From assembly GCF_001440035.1 (NCBI RefSeq), contig NZ_LJYG01000034.1, forward strand, positions 56,400 through 120,399: DNA of 64,000 bases, given 5' to 3'. The stretch is from Bradyrhizobium manausense (GTDB lineage: Bacteria; Pseudomonadota; Alphaproteobacteria; Rhizobiales; Xanthobacteraceae). The notes under the pieces were generated by a model, which was not told the origin of the DNA, did no database searches, and saw only the letters and a list, made by a program, of their open reading frames with translations. Below, piece after piece: positions 8,827 to 16,513 of the stretch (position 1 is the stretch's first letter; each line of letters opens with the position of its first letter). Made by a program: the position numbers and the translations under genes.

Positions 8827-9619
8827 TCTCAGCTTCAAGCAGCTCATCGACGCTGCGGAAGATGGTGCCGCCACAATCGGGCAACCGACTTGCATCTCGA
8901 TCGACCGTATCGACGAAGATCCGGACCAGCCCCGTCGCAGCTTCGAAAAACACAAGCTCGACGAGCTTACGCAATCAATCCTTCAGCATGGAGTGCTGCA
9001 ACCGATCGTGCTGCGGCACGCGACCGAGGAAGGCCGGTACGTGATCGTCATGGGTGCGAGGCGGTATCGTGCTGCTAAGCGCGCCGGGCTCCGTGACATC
9101 CCGGCTTTCATTCATGCGGCTGGTTCTGCGGATCGTTATGTTCAGATGATCGAGAATATTCAGCGTGATGACCTCAATGCCCCCGAAATCGCGGCGTTCA
9201 TCGCGGAGCGCTTGGAGCAGGGTGATAACCAAGCTGACATCTCGCGCAAGCTCGGCAAGCCCAGGGACTGGGTGTCTCGCTACGCATCGGTTCAGAATAT
9301 GCCGAAGTTCCTTCGCTCGAAGCTTGCCGGTTCATCAATCCGCGCTGTGTATGAGCTCTACCAGGCTTGGCGTGAGCAGCCCAATGCGATTGAGACTTTA
9401 TGCGCAGCACAGGAAAGCTTCACAGACGCACACGCCCGTCAGCTAGCTCGCAAGATTCGCACGGAAGTCCGCGGCTCCGCTGCTGATAGCGAAGGGGCTG
9501 CTGGAGCTCAGCCAGCACGCCAGGTCGAACAGCAACCGACATCGCGACCCATAGAGATCGTGTTGCGGCGGCTGCGGGAAAACCCCGGAACTCTTCGGTC
9601 AATCGGAACGAGCGAATGA
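8816..9619 (+). CDS. parB: second ParB/KorB-like DNA-binding protein
   Basis: 267 aa. A ParB nuclease-like N-terminal domain contains DEDPDQPRRSFEKHKLDELT, a characteristic start, and the segment VIVMGARRYRAAKRAG. It is followed by a helix-turn-helix (ADISRKLGKPRDWVSRYASV). The C-terminal third is a charged linker and a probable dimerisation tail. It starts inside the parA 3' end. Palindromes flanking the operon (7982-7999, 10110-10127) are likely targets. KorB-like proteins can act as both partition factors and global repressors of transfer genes; the relaxase gene just downstream makes that plausible. Confidence 0.88.
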   Translation: MALDLSFKQLIDAAEDGAATIGQPTCISIDRIDEDPDQPRRSFEKHKLDELTQSILQHGVLQPIVLRHATEEGRYVIVMGARRYRAAKRAGLRDIPAFIHAAGSADRYVQMIENIQRDDLNAPEIAAFIAERLEQGDNQADISRKLGKPRDWVSRYASVQNMPKFLRSKLAGSSIRAVYELYQAWREQPNAIETLCAAQESFTDAHARQLARKIRTEVRGSAADSEGAAGAQPARQVEQQPTSRPIEIVLRRLRENPGTLRSIGTSE

Positions 9620-9789
9620 GCGCATCGCTGACGATCAGAGTGCGCCACCAAGATCGTACGGGCTGTCTTTTGGTCGATCGGCTCGCGTCTCAAGGCTCAC
9701 GACACGCAGTGCTGTTGGTCGATGGCGCAGACGAAGCGGAAGAGGTTCAAGCATCGACCGTCACAATCGAAGAGATCCTTTTCGCATGA
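9616..9789 (+). CDS. small hypothetical protein, 57 aa, coupled to parB
   Basis: The frame starts at ATG 9616, overlapping the parB stop (ATGA), and ends at TGA 9787-9789, where the next frame starts in the same overlapping manner. The product begins MSASLTIRVRHQDRTGC and ends TVTIEEILFA. I do not recognise a family. The double ATGA overlap is strong evidence that it is translated with parAB. Its tail mentions no membrane or metal motif. Confidence 0.55.
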   Translation: MSASLTIRVRHQDRTGCLLVDRLASQGSRHAVLLVDGADEAEEVQASTVTIEEILFA

Positions 9790-10157
9790 ACTTGGTCTTA
9801 GACAGTCTCCTCAGAAAAATTGCTGCGGTCGATGTGCCGGCGGAGCGGATTTCCCATCCGAAGGATGCCGCGTTAGCGCAGCAGCCGGAGGCCGAACGCG
9901 CCCCCCACAGCGCTGTAGAGAGGCCGGAGGCTGCTGGAAAGCCGCGGTCCACATGCTCGGTGCCCATATTGCCGATCTGGACGCCCAGCTTCCCTGGAGT
10001 AGAAGGATTAGGGGCGACGGCTGCGTCACTCCCGGAGGAATTCTCCGCATCGATCGCCGGCGCGGTTGGATCTCACCTGCGGCAACTCCCGAGCTTTGAA
10101 TGCCGAGCCTGTTGGTGCGAACCAACATGGAGGGGCGGAAGGATTCGCACTTTCTAG
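9786..10157 (+). CDS. hypothetical protein, last frame of the par operon
   Basis: A frame of about 123 codons opens with ATG 9786, overlapping the previous stop. The first 55 residues look protein-like and proline/alanine-rich; the remainder has unusual composition and carries the second operon palindrome (10110-10127) and part of the oriT hairpin. It may be genuine only in its first half, with a frameshift after about 9950, where the neighbouring frame (MLGAHIADLDAQL) looks more coding. Confidence 0.35.
   Translation: MNLVLDSLLRKIAAVDVPAERISHPKDAALAQQPEAERAPHSAVERPEAAGKPRSTCSVPILPIWTPSFPGVEGLGATAASLPEEFSASIAGAVGSHLRQLPSFECRACWCEPTWRGGRIRTF
10110..10127. promoter_or_regulatory. second copy of the parAB palindrome
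   Basis: TGTTGGT-GCGA-ACCAACA has 7-bp arms identical to those of the 7982-7999 site, with only the centre differing. It lies about 85 bp before the relaxase start and 20 bp from the oriT-like sequence. ParB could therefore control transfer as well as segregation. Confidence 0.6.
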
Positions 10158-10168
10158 TGCAGGATAGG
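10147..10168 (-). other. candidate oriT: nic-like site with adjacent hairpin
   Basis: Read on the minus strand, CCTATCCTGC (10168-10159) matches the RP4/VirD2 (MOB-P) nic consensus YATCCTG|Y, which places the cut between 10160 and 10159. Immediately beyond it GCACT-tttc/gaaa-AGTGC (10147-10160) forms a 5-bp hairpin. The site is 45 bp upstream of a VirD2-like relaxase gene, the usual place for an oriT. No experimental or alignment support is available here. Confidence 0.55.
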
Positions 10169-10212
10169 CTTCGCGCCAGCGATGTATTACACCTCAATTA
10201 GGATTGGAGTGC

Positions 10213-11493
10213 ATGGCTCTGATCTCGCTTCGCGTCTCCGACGAAGTTGCGGCGGAGTTCTCAGCTTTTGCTGCTACTCAGGGCGGCAAGTCAGCGCTGC
10301 TGCGTCGTCTCATTGCCGATGCACTGGCTGCACCAACGCCGCGCATCTTGGCGTTGCCCGTCGGACGGCAGAAAAAGGTGACGGTGCGATTTCGCGAGAG
10401 CGAGATGCGGCAGCTCGCAGAAGTCTCACATCAGCGGGGCATGACGCGAACCGGCTGGATTGTTGCACTGGTGCGCTCACGATTGGGGTCACCCGTGCAG
10501 CATTCCCCGAACGAGCATGACGCGCTTCGCGCGATCGTTCGCGAGCTCAACCGGATTGGCGGCAACATCAATCAGATCGCGCGTGCCGCAAACACCAGTG
10601 TGCTGCAGGGCAGGGCGGTTGAGCCCGATCTATCCGCAATTCAAGAGGCGAAATTGGTCATCGAAAGAGAGCTCGCGCAATTGCGTAGTGCGCTGCACGG
10701 CAACGCGGATGCGACGCTGGCAGGTCGTTCGGGATTGAAAGATCTGCAGCAACGCTGGGAGGATGATGCCGGTCTCGACGACAAGCGCCGTCGCGATGGA
10801 TCGCTCTCGGTCAACATCATTCTGTCGATGCCGGCTGGCACCGATGCCGCCGCCGTCAAGGATTCAGCCCGGGCATTTGCCATCGACACGTTCGGCTACA
10901 ACCATGACTACGTCTTCGTTCAGCACCTCGATGACAAACACCCCCACGTGCACCTGACCGTTCGGTCGCTGGGCCATGACGGCAAGCGCCTCAATCCGCG
11001 CAAGGCGGATCTTCAGGCTTGGCGAGAGCGGTTTGCTGGCGAACTCCGGCTTCGCGGGATCGCGGCGGAGGCAACGCCGCGGCGGACCCGAGGACGGGTA
11101 CGAAAGGCCGATCGGGGAGCGGTCCTCGCTTTGCGCAAGCGAAAGATCACGCCCGATGTCGATCGGCTCGCCCGTAAGGAGGTGCTTTCGGAGGTGAGGG
11201 GCGGAAGGACTGCCAAACGTCCTTGGGACGAGCAGATTAAGTCGCGTCAGGACGCGATCAGGAGGCGATATCTCGAGTATGCAGCCGAGCTGCAGCGCTC
11301 TGGAGTGGCAGCAGATGAGGCGCTAGCGCGACAGATACGGCAATTCGTCAACGAAATGCCCGCCGTTGAAACTCGTCGGCATGGGCTGAAGAACGCGCTT
11401 TCGGAGCTTGCCAATACGCGGGGACGCAGCGCGGAGCACAGAATCGAGGTAGAAGGGGGCGCCAAAGCACGAGGCAACGAGCGTACCAGGTAA
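10213..11493 (+). CDS. MobC-like domain fused to a VirD2/MOB-P-type relaxase
   Basis: 426 aa from ATG 10213, chosen over a TTG at 10204 because GGAG ends 3 bases before it. Residues 1-90 are a ribbon-helix-helix-like region. ELNRIGGNINQIARAAN (111-127) is the MobC hallmark. Residues 195-300 match the relaxase core, with the metal-binding signature HLDDKHPHVH (H238, H243, H245, H247). MOB-P relaxases nick oriT with an N-terminal tyrosine; here no tyrosine occurs before Y229, so the catalytic N-terminus appears lost at the fusion point. It may bind oriT without cutting, or use another residue. Confidence 0.8.
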   Translation: MALISLRVSDEVAAEFSAFAATQGGKSALLRRLIADALAAPTPRILALPVGRQKKVTVRFRESEMRQLAEVSHQRGMTRTGWIVALVRSRLGSPVQHSPNEHDALRAIVRELNRIGGNINQIARAANTSVLQGRAVEPDLSAIQEAKLVIERELAQLRSALHGNADATLAGRSGLKDLQQRWEDDAGLDDKRRRDGSLSVNIILSMPAGTDAAAVKDSARAFAIDTFGYNHDYVFVQHLDDKHPHVHLTVRSLGHDGKRLNPRKADLQAWRERFAGELRLRGIAAEATPRRTRGRVRKADRGAVLALRKRKITPDVDRLARKEVLSEVRGGRTAKRPWDEQIKSRQDAIRRRYLEYAAELQRSGVAADEALARQIRQFVNEMPAVETRRHGLKNALSELANTRGRSAEHRIEVEGGAKARGNERTR

Positions 11494-11495
11494 CC

Positions 11496-11550
11496 GAGCG
11501 CAGGAATCATAATCCTGGGGTCGGGGGTTCGAGTCCCTCCCCCGCTACCA
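11496..11550 (+). tRNA. 3' part of a tRNA with CAT anticodon (attachment-site fragment)
   Basis: Recognisable parts are the D-stem 3' strand (GAGC), anticodon stem CAGGA/TCCTG with loop ATCATAA (anticodon CAT, Met or Ile2), a variable loop, T-stem GGGGG/CCCTC with loop TTCGAGT, then CCCCGCT-A-CCA. The matching 5' acceptor strand (AGCGGGG) and a normal D-arm are absent upstream. This is therefore a partial gene, as left by integration of a mobile element into a tRNA 3' end, and unlikely to be a functional tRNA. Confidence 0.8.
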
Positions 11551-12166
11551 ACGATCCCCCCGACATAGCCATGTTCGGAAACAGGGCCGGATTGCCGCAC
11601 AGCGCGGCGAGCCGCCCCTTGATGTCGGTCTGCACGCTCCGGTCATCTTCGCTATTGGCCTTGGTTCCAGCCCCTCCCGGTCGGCTCGGGCTGGCATGCA
11701 CGATGATCGCCGTCACCAACTCGCGGATGGTCGCAAACTCGGTCGGGGTGCCGTGCTTGAATTGGTCAGCCAACTCCAGGACGGCACGCTTGTAGCGGTC
11801 GAGCGCCTTCGGGTGTAGGGCGATCACGTCGTCGACTTCCTTAGCCGCCTCAAGTCGGCCGGCAAGGATTGTGCGCTCAGCTTCCAACTCGCGCATTCGA
11901 GGAGCTAACGGCCCGGCCGGCACCCCTTCCTTGGTGATCGCATCGACAGCGCGTCTGATCTCGCGGTCGATCTCTCCGAGCCGCCGTTCTATCCGGGCAC
12001 GCTCGGCGTTCGCCTCCTGCTTCAGCCGTTTGCGCTCAGCGTTGTAGGCATCGACATACTTGGCAATCGTCTGCGGATGCGCGAGATGTTGGCGCAAACC
12101 TTTGATGGCCAAGCCTTCGATGTCATCGAGGTAGATGGGTCGGCCATTGTCGCAGGAGCCGACTGG
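11507..12166 (-). pseudogene. truncated large serine recombinase (C-terminal part)
   Basis: The remaining frame, traced from about 12160, reads GSCDNGRPIYLDDIEGLAIK and continues as a long coiled-coil (heptad-rich, about residues 20-110). It has the ending typical of site-specific serine recombinases that sit against a tRNA; its last codons run into the tRNA fragment (GEGLEPPTPGL). The catalytic N-terminal resolvase domain and the zinc ribbon are missing, and a stop (TGA, 12167-12169) precedes the homologous part. It was presumably the integrase of an element that used this tRNA as attachment site. Confidence 0.8.
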
Positions 12167-12243
12167 TCAACTTGCATTAGAGGTTTGTGTCCAGGCAACT
12201 CGGTCTGCTCGCAGGCGGACCTTACGATGGTCCAATAACGTTC

Positions 12244-12858
12244 TCAGAACGTCGGCGGCGTGTTGATCCAGACAGCGCGCATTTGGGATTTTCCGGGGTT
12301 GCGATAAGCATGGGGAAGGTCCGAAGGAAAATAGAAGGAGTCACCTGCGCGTAGAAGATGCTTCTCGTTGTTGATGGTCAGCTCAAGTTGCCCTTCCACC
12401 ACGAAGCCTACCTCTTCCCCTTTGTGCTGAAGAGTCCCGTTCGTATGCCCTCCGGGCTCAATGACAACGAGAAACCCCTCTAGCAATCGTCCCTCTGCCG
12501 AAGGCACGAGGATTTCGGCCATCACACCCTCGCTGCCGGCAGCCTTCTTATGGCCGATGACTTTGCGCTGCTCCGGACGCATGATCGTCCAGGGCTCCGC
12601 CGCTTCGCTGCTGAGAAGCGTCGATACGCTGAGATCAAGAGCCTTGCACAGGCGGTGCAGCGTGGTGAGCGAAGGGATTGCGCGCTCGTTTTCGATCTTC
12701 GAAAGCATGCTTTCCGAACAACCGGCCGCGTCCGCTACGTCCTTCAGACGCATGTGATTGACAAGGCGCGCGTGCTTGAGTCGTGCGCCGATCCGCGGGG
12801 CGTCTGACCTGGGCTGCTCGACAGAGAGTTTCGAAGCGGCTGTCCGTTTTGGTTTCAA
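12244..12858 (-). CDS. XRE-cupin transcriptional regulator of the Rut-like cluster
   Basis: 204 aa. An XRE helix-turn-helix (about residues 22-80, with KDVADAAGCSESMLSKIENE) is joined to a C-terminal cupin (about 120-200, with EPGGHTNGTLQHKGEEVGFV and GDSFYFPSDLPHAYRN). Members of this PuuR-like family sense a small metabolite through the cupin. The start is TTG 12858 with GGAGAA 6 bases before. It is divergent from the rutA-like operon. A palindrome in the shared intergenic region, repeated before two other units of the cluster, is the likely operator. Confidence 0.88.
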   Translation of the reverse strand: MKPKRTAASKLSVEQPRSDAPRIGARLKHARLVNHMRLKDVADAAGCSESMLSKIENERAIPSLTTLHRLCKALDLSVSTLLSSEAAEPWTIMRPEQRKVIGHKKAAGSEGVMAEILVPSAEGRLLEGFLVVIEPGGHTNGTLQHKGEEVGFVVEGQLELTINNEKHLLRAGDSFYFPSDLPHAYRNPGKSQMRAVWINTPPTF

Positions 12859-12946
12859 AATCGATTCTCCACGTCAGCAGCATTAGCCAAGCGGGCGGTC
12901 AGGGGCAACGCCCACTTTATCGTCATTGCTGCCTAATTTATCTGCA

Positions 12947-12963
12947 TGAAAGTAACTTGAATA
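12947..12963. promoter_or_regulatory. candidate operator A (AAGTAACTTGAA)
   Basis: TGAAAGTAACTTGAAT contains the core AGTNACTTGAA. The core is shared with 16514-16530 and is best seen in the perfect 17-bp palindrome at 21270-21286. It lies between the divergent regulator gene and rutA, 40 bp before the rutA start. Confidence 0.6.
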
Positions 12964-13002
12964 GCATGCAATATGCTTCCGACGCTAACGACGGAGGTCC
13001 AC

Positions 13003-14088
13003 ATGGTGCGTCCACTCGATCTGGGCATTTTTCTTCCCAACGCCAAAGGTGGAGCAATCATGGCCACGGGATCGCCTCCTCAATACTCGCCTAACTGGGA
13101 GCTGAACCGCAAAAACGCTCTACTGGCCGAGGAGGCCGGGTTCGAATTTCTGCTCTCCATGGTGAAGTGGCGCGGCTTCGGAGGTGAGACCAACCATTGG
13201 GACTACTCCCTCGAGTCGTTTTCCCTGATGGCGGCATGCGCTGCGGTCACCTCACGCATCCAACTTTACGCCTCGGTGGCAATCCCGACGATTCACCCTG
13301 GTGTCATCGCGAAGATGGCCTCGACCATAGACGACATCAGCAAGGGCCGCTTCGGCGTGAACATCGTTAGCGGCTGGAACAAGCTCGAGTATTCCCAGAT
13401 GGGGCTCTGGCAGGGTGACGACTACTTCAAACGACGATACGAATATGCTGCTGAGTATCTTGAGTTGCTGCGTAGGCTTTGGACACAGGACCGGGTCACC
13501 CATCGCAGCGACTTTTTCCATTTCGACGACTGCAAGTCCTATCCGAAACCGTCGCGCGAGATTCCGGTCATCTGCGCAGGTCAGTCGGAGCGCGGCATCT
13601 CCTTTACGGCGCAACATGCGGATTTTGGCTTCCTCGGCGGGCAGGACGATTCGCTCGCGGATCTTGGCCGGCTGAACGACAAGTTACAGGCGTCGGCCGC
13701 GCGTTTCGGACGCAAAGTGGGAGCATACGTCTTGCTCACGGTCATCGCGGAGGAGACCGACGAAGCGGCCTTCGCCAAGCGCGATCATTACATCCAGACT
13801 AGCGATAAGGCTGCAATGGCCGAGTGGGCGCGTGTCGCCGGCATGGATTTTTCGCGCGCGACCTATAAGGACCTTGCGGTCCAGACCTTCATGGCCATCC
13901 CCTATGTCGCCGGATCGTATTCGACCGTTGCGCGCTATCTGGATGGGCTCGCGGAAAACGGCTTGGCGGGCGTCTGCTTCATATTCCCCGACTACGAGCA
14001 CGATCTGAAACGTCTGATCGACAACGTCCTCCCGCTCATGAAGCATAAGCGCCCTGCCGAACAGCCTTCGCTGGCGCTTGTGCCATGA
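13003..14088 (+). CDS. rutA: RutA-like flavin-dependent ring-opening monooxygenase
   Basis: 361 aa, a luciferase-like TIM-barrel monooxygenase. RutA uses FMNH2 and O2 to cleave the uracil ring to a ureidoacrylate (peracid) product. Many stretches follow the E. coli RutA pattern: QYSPNWELNRK near residue 30, RGFGGETNHWDYSLESFSLM, AAVTSRIQLYASV, GRFGVNIVSGWNK, QGDDYFKRRYEY, and ICAGQSERG. Start ATG 13003 has GGAGGT at 12993-12998. The stop overlaps rutE by 4 bp. The true substrate may be a uracil/thymine analogue, since downstream genes differ from the canonical rut operon. Confidence 0.88.
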   Translation: MVRPLDLGIFLPNAKGGAIMATGSPPQYSPNWELNRKNALLAEEAGFEFLLSMVKWRGFGGETNHWDYSLESFSLMAACAAVTSRIQLYASVAIPTIHPGVIAKMASTIDDISKGRFGVNIVSGWNKLEYSQMGLWQGDDYFKRRYEYAAEYLELLRRLWTQDRVTHRSDFFHFDDCKSYPKPSREIPVICAGQSERGISFTAQHADFGFLGGQDDSLADLGRLNDKLQASAARFGRKVGAYVLLTVIAEETDEAAFAKRDHYIQTSDKAAMAEWARVAGMDFSRATYKDLAVQTFMAIPYVAGSYSTVARYLDGLAENGLAGVCFIFPDYEHDLKRLIDNVLPLMKHKRPAEQPSLALVP

Positions 14089-14681
14089 TCTCGCGATCGA
14101 TCGAGGGCGAAGCAATCGCTCAGCTCTTCACACGCGCTCGGACGCCTTCCGCCTGGAGTTCGACACCGATCGAAATGGCGACTCTCAAGCAACTCTACGA
14201 GCTCGCAAAGCTGGGCCCGACCAGCGCAAACTGCCAGCCGATGCGGCTCGCTTTCGTCACGACTTCTGCAGCCAAAGAACAACTGCTGCTGGCGTTGTCG
14301 AGAGGAAACGTAAAGAAGGCGGCGTCGGCCCCGGCGATCGCCATTGTTGCTCAGGACCGCAATTATCTGGACCGCCTGCCGGAGCTTTACCCCGTGGGTT
14401 ACGACGCCCGCTCCTGGTTCAATACGTCCCCGGATGCGGTCGCGGGCCATGGGGAGCGCAACACCATGCTGCAGGCGGCCTATCTCATCATGGCTGCGCG
14501 TGCGCTCGGTATCGATTGCGGCCCGATGTCCGGCTTTGACCGGGATGCAATCAATAAGATCTTTTTCCCCGATCAGAGCTGGGACGCAAAGCTGCTGATC
14601 GGCCTGGGATTTGCCGCCGAGCCTGTACGCGAGCCGCGGAAGCCACGGCTCCGCGTCGAAGATGCTTGCCGCTTCATTTGA
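14085..14681 (+). CDS. rutE: RutE-like nitroreductase-family reductase
   Basis: 198 aa. This FMN-dependent nitroreductase-fold protein follows E. coli RutE closely, with the landmarks LAKLGPTSANCQPMRL, SRGNVKKAASAPAIAIVAQD, LIMAARALGIDCGPMSGFD and a C-terminal RLRVEDACRF. RutE reduces malonic semialdehyde (from uracil) to 3-hydroxypropionate, removing a toxic aldehyde. It is translationally coupled to rutA (ATGA). An equivalent aldehyde-reducing role here is inferred. Confidence 0.88.
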   Translation: MISRSIEGEAIAQLFTRARTPSAWSSTPIEMATLKQLYELAKLGPTSANCQPMRLAFVTTSAAKEQLLLALSRGNVKKAASAPAIAIVAQDRNYLDRLPELYPVGYDARSWFNTSPDAVAGHGERNTMLQAAYLIMAARALGIDCGPMSGFDRDAINKIFFPDQSWDAKLLIGLGFAAEPVREPRKPRLRVEDACRFI

Positions 14682-14696
14682 TCGAACGGAGCCGTT

Positions 14697-15461
14697 ATGA
14701 CTATCGATTACAAAAGGCCTGCTTTCGGTTCCTTCATTGTCGAGCATGCGAGTGTTTCGACCGTCCGCATCGCCGCAAGCGCTGATGCAGATTTCCTTAT
14801 CTTTGACGGCGAACATGGATGCATGGAGTCCGCATCGCTGCGCAATGCAATTGCTATGTGCAATGCGCTTTCAATCGATGCTGTGGTTCGCGTCCCCGCT
14901 GTTGATAGCGAATTGCTCTCACAGGGTCTGGACGCGGGTGCGCGCGGGATCCTCATCCCGAACGTGCAGTCTGCGGAAGAGGCGCAGCTCGCCGTCGCAC
15001 GCGCCAAATTTCCTCCTGCCGGAAAGCGCGGGGCTGCTTTCGGTAGCGCTCAGGACGGCTACGCCGGCGGCAACGTCGCGAGCAAGATTGTCGAGGCGAA
15101 CGCTCGTACCCTGATCTTGTGCATGATCGAGAGCCCGCTCGGAATGGCGCAGGCCAATCGGATCGCGTCGATCGAAGGCGTGGACGGTTTGTGGTTCGGA
15201 TACATTGATTTCAGCATCGCAGCATCCGTTCCGGGCCAACTTGAGCATGAATTAGTCACGGCGGCCCGTAAGCAAATAGCCGCGGCATGTCGCGATCACA
15301 GCAAGAGAGCATGCGTGATGGTTACCTCGGCGGCCGAGCTGTCGCGCTATGCGGAAGACGGCTTCGATGTGATCGCCTACGGATCCGACGCGTTCGTGAT
15401 GAAGCAGGGGTTTTCGACCGGCATCGAGCTGTGTCGCAGACAGTTCGGCAATCTTCAATAG
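14697..15461 (+). CDS. HpcH/HpaI-family aldolase
   Basis: 254 aa. This metal-dependent class II aldolase fold carries FDGEHGCMESASLRNAI in the N-terminal part, GARGILIPNVQSAEEA, and CMIESPLGMAQANRIASIEG (metal-binding glutamate) then GVDGLWFGYIDFSIA. The family cleaves or forms 2-keto-3-deoxy acids, typically releasing pyruvate, oxaloacetate or an aldehyde. Canonical rut operons have no such gene. It lies 15 bp after rutE, in the same operon, so it may process a C3/C4 semialdehyde or hydroxy-acid product. Confidence 0.88.
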   Translation: MTIDYKRPAFGSFIVEHASVSTVRIAASADADFLIFDGEHGCMESASLRNAIAMCNALSIDAVVRVPAVDSELLSQGLDAGARGILIPNVQSAEEAQLAVARAKFPPAGKRGAAFGSAQDGYAGGNVASKIVEANARTLILCMIESPLGMAQANRIASIEGVDGLWFGYIDFSIAASVPGQLEHELVTAARKQIAAACRDHSKRACVMVTSAAELSRYAEDGFDVIAYGSDAFVMKQGFSTGIELCRRQFGNLQ

Positions 15462-15481
15462 TGAATTGAATGAGGACAATG

Positions 15482-16495
15482 ATGAGCATGAGCGATTCCG
15501 TACCCACCATCGACGTTTCGCGATTCGTCCACGGGAGCCCATCAGAACGCGACGCGGTCGTCCGCCAGGTTGCCGAAACCTGCGAGCGTATCGGTTTCTT
15601 TCTCATCAAAGGGCACGGCGTTCCCGACGATCTCATCGCTCGGACATATGCCTCCGCACGCTCGTTCTTCGACCTCCCCAAGGAGGAAAAGCTTGAGGTA
15701 AAGCGAATCAGGCCGGAAGTCAGCCGGGGCTACAACTCGCTCGCAGACCAGAGCCTGTCGCGAAGCATGGGTATTCTCTCGCCGCCCGATCTACAGGAAA
15801 GCTTCAATATTGGGCCGCTGAATGCCGGCTCTGATCCCTACTTTACCGAGGGCTTTGGAGTGGTCCACTTCGCGCCCAATCAATGGCCCAAGCGTCCGAG
15901 CGACTTCCGCGCGAACGCGACCGAGTACTACAGTGCGATGGAAAAGGTGTCGTGGCAATTGATGCGGATCTTCGCGCTCTCGCTCGGGCTTGAGGAGAGC
16001 TTTTTCGATGGGAAGATCGACAAGCACGTCAGCAGCCTGCGCTTCATCAACTATCCCGATCAGCCGTTGCCCCCAGCCGAAGGCCAGAAGCGCGCCGGCG
16101 AGCACACCGATTACGGCGCTCTCACCATCCTGAAGGTCGAGGACGCGCCGGGTGGGCTGCAAGTGCGCGACCGAGCGGGAAATTGGATCGATATCGGCTA
16201 CCTGCCGGGCACCTTTGTCGTCAACATCGGCGATCTCATGATGCAATGGACCAATGATCGCTGGATTTCCACCCTGCACAGGGTGATGAACCCGCCGCTG
16301 GACGCAGCAACGAGCCGTCGCATCTCTTTGGTGTTCTTTCATCAGCCGAACTACGACGCCGAAGTCGCGTGCCTACCCACCTGTGCGTCGGCCGAGAACC
16401 CGGCCAAGTATCCCGCGACCACGTCGGGTGCGCATTGGCGCGGGAAGAACCAGGCCGCGAGGAACGTCAAGCCGGCTGAGGAGAAGGTTGCCTGA
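15482..16495 (+). CDS. 2-oxoglutarate/Fe(II)-dependent oxygenase (isopenicillin N synthase type)
   Basis: 337 aa from ATG 15482 (GAGGA 5 bases upstream; in-frame ATGs at 15470, 15479 and 15488 are alternatives). The N-terminal DIOX_N segment (PTIDVSRF, RIGFFLIKGHGVPDDL) precedes the double-stranded beta-helix. Iron ligands are H and D in GEHTDYGALTIL and the distal H in STLHRVMNPP, with RRISLVFF supplying the 2-oxoglutarate contact. Relatives include pyrimidine 7-hydroxylases and many small-molecule hydroxylases. In this cluster it could oxidise a methyl or ring position before or after RutA. Substrate unknown. Confidence 0.85.
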   Translation: MSMSDSVPTIDVSRFVHGSPSERDAVVRQVAETCERIGFFLIKGHGVPDDLIARTYASARSFFDLPKEEKLEVKRIRPEVSRGYNSLADQSLSRSMGILSPPDLQESFNIGPLNAGSDPYFTEGFGVVHFAPNQWPKRPSDFRANATEYYSAMEKVSWQLMRIFALSLGLEESFFDGKIDKHVSSLRFINYPDQPLPPAEGQKRAGEHTDYGALTILKVEDAPGGLQVRDRAGNWIDIGYLPGTFVVNIGDLMMQWTNDRWISTLHRVMNPPLDAATSRRISLVFFHQPNYDAEVACLPTCASAENPAKYPATTSGAHWRGKNQAARNVKPAEEKVA

Positions 16496-16513
16496 TAAAG
16501 CGACTTTCTGGGC

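Noticed and set aside
10204..10212. TTG 10204 as relaxase start
   Set aside because: The ATG at 10213 has GGAG at 10206-10209 in position and gives a normal ribbon-helix-helix N-terminus.
11496..11550. A complete tRNA gene
   Set aside because: No 5' acceptor strand complementary to CCCCGCT and no regular D-arm can be drawn upstream; only the 3' part is present.
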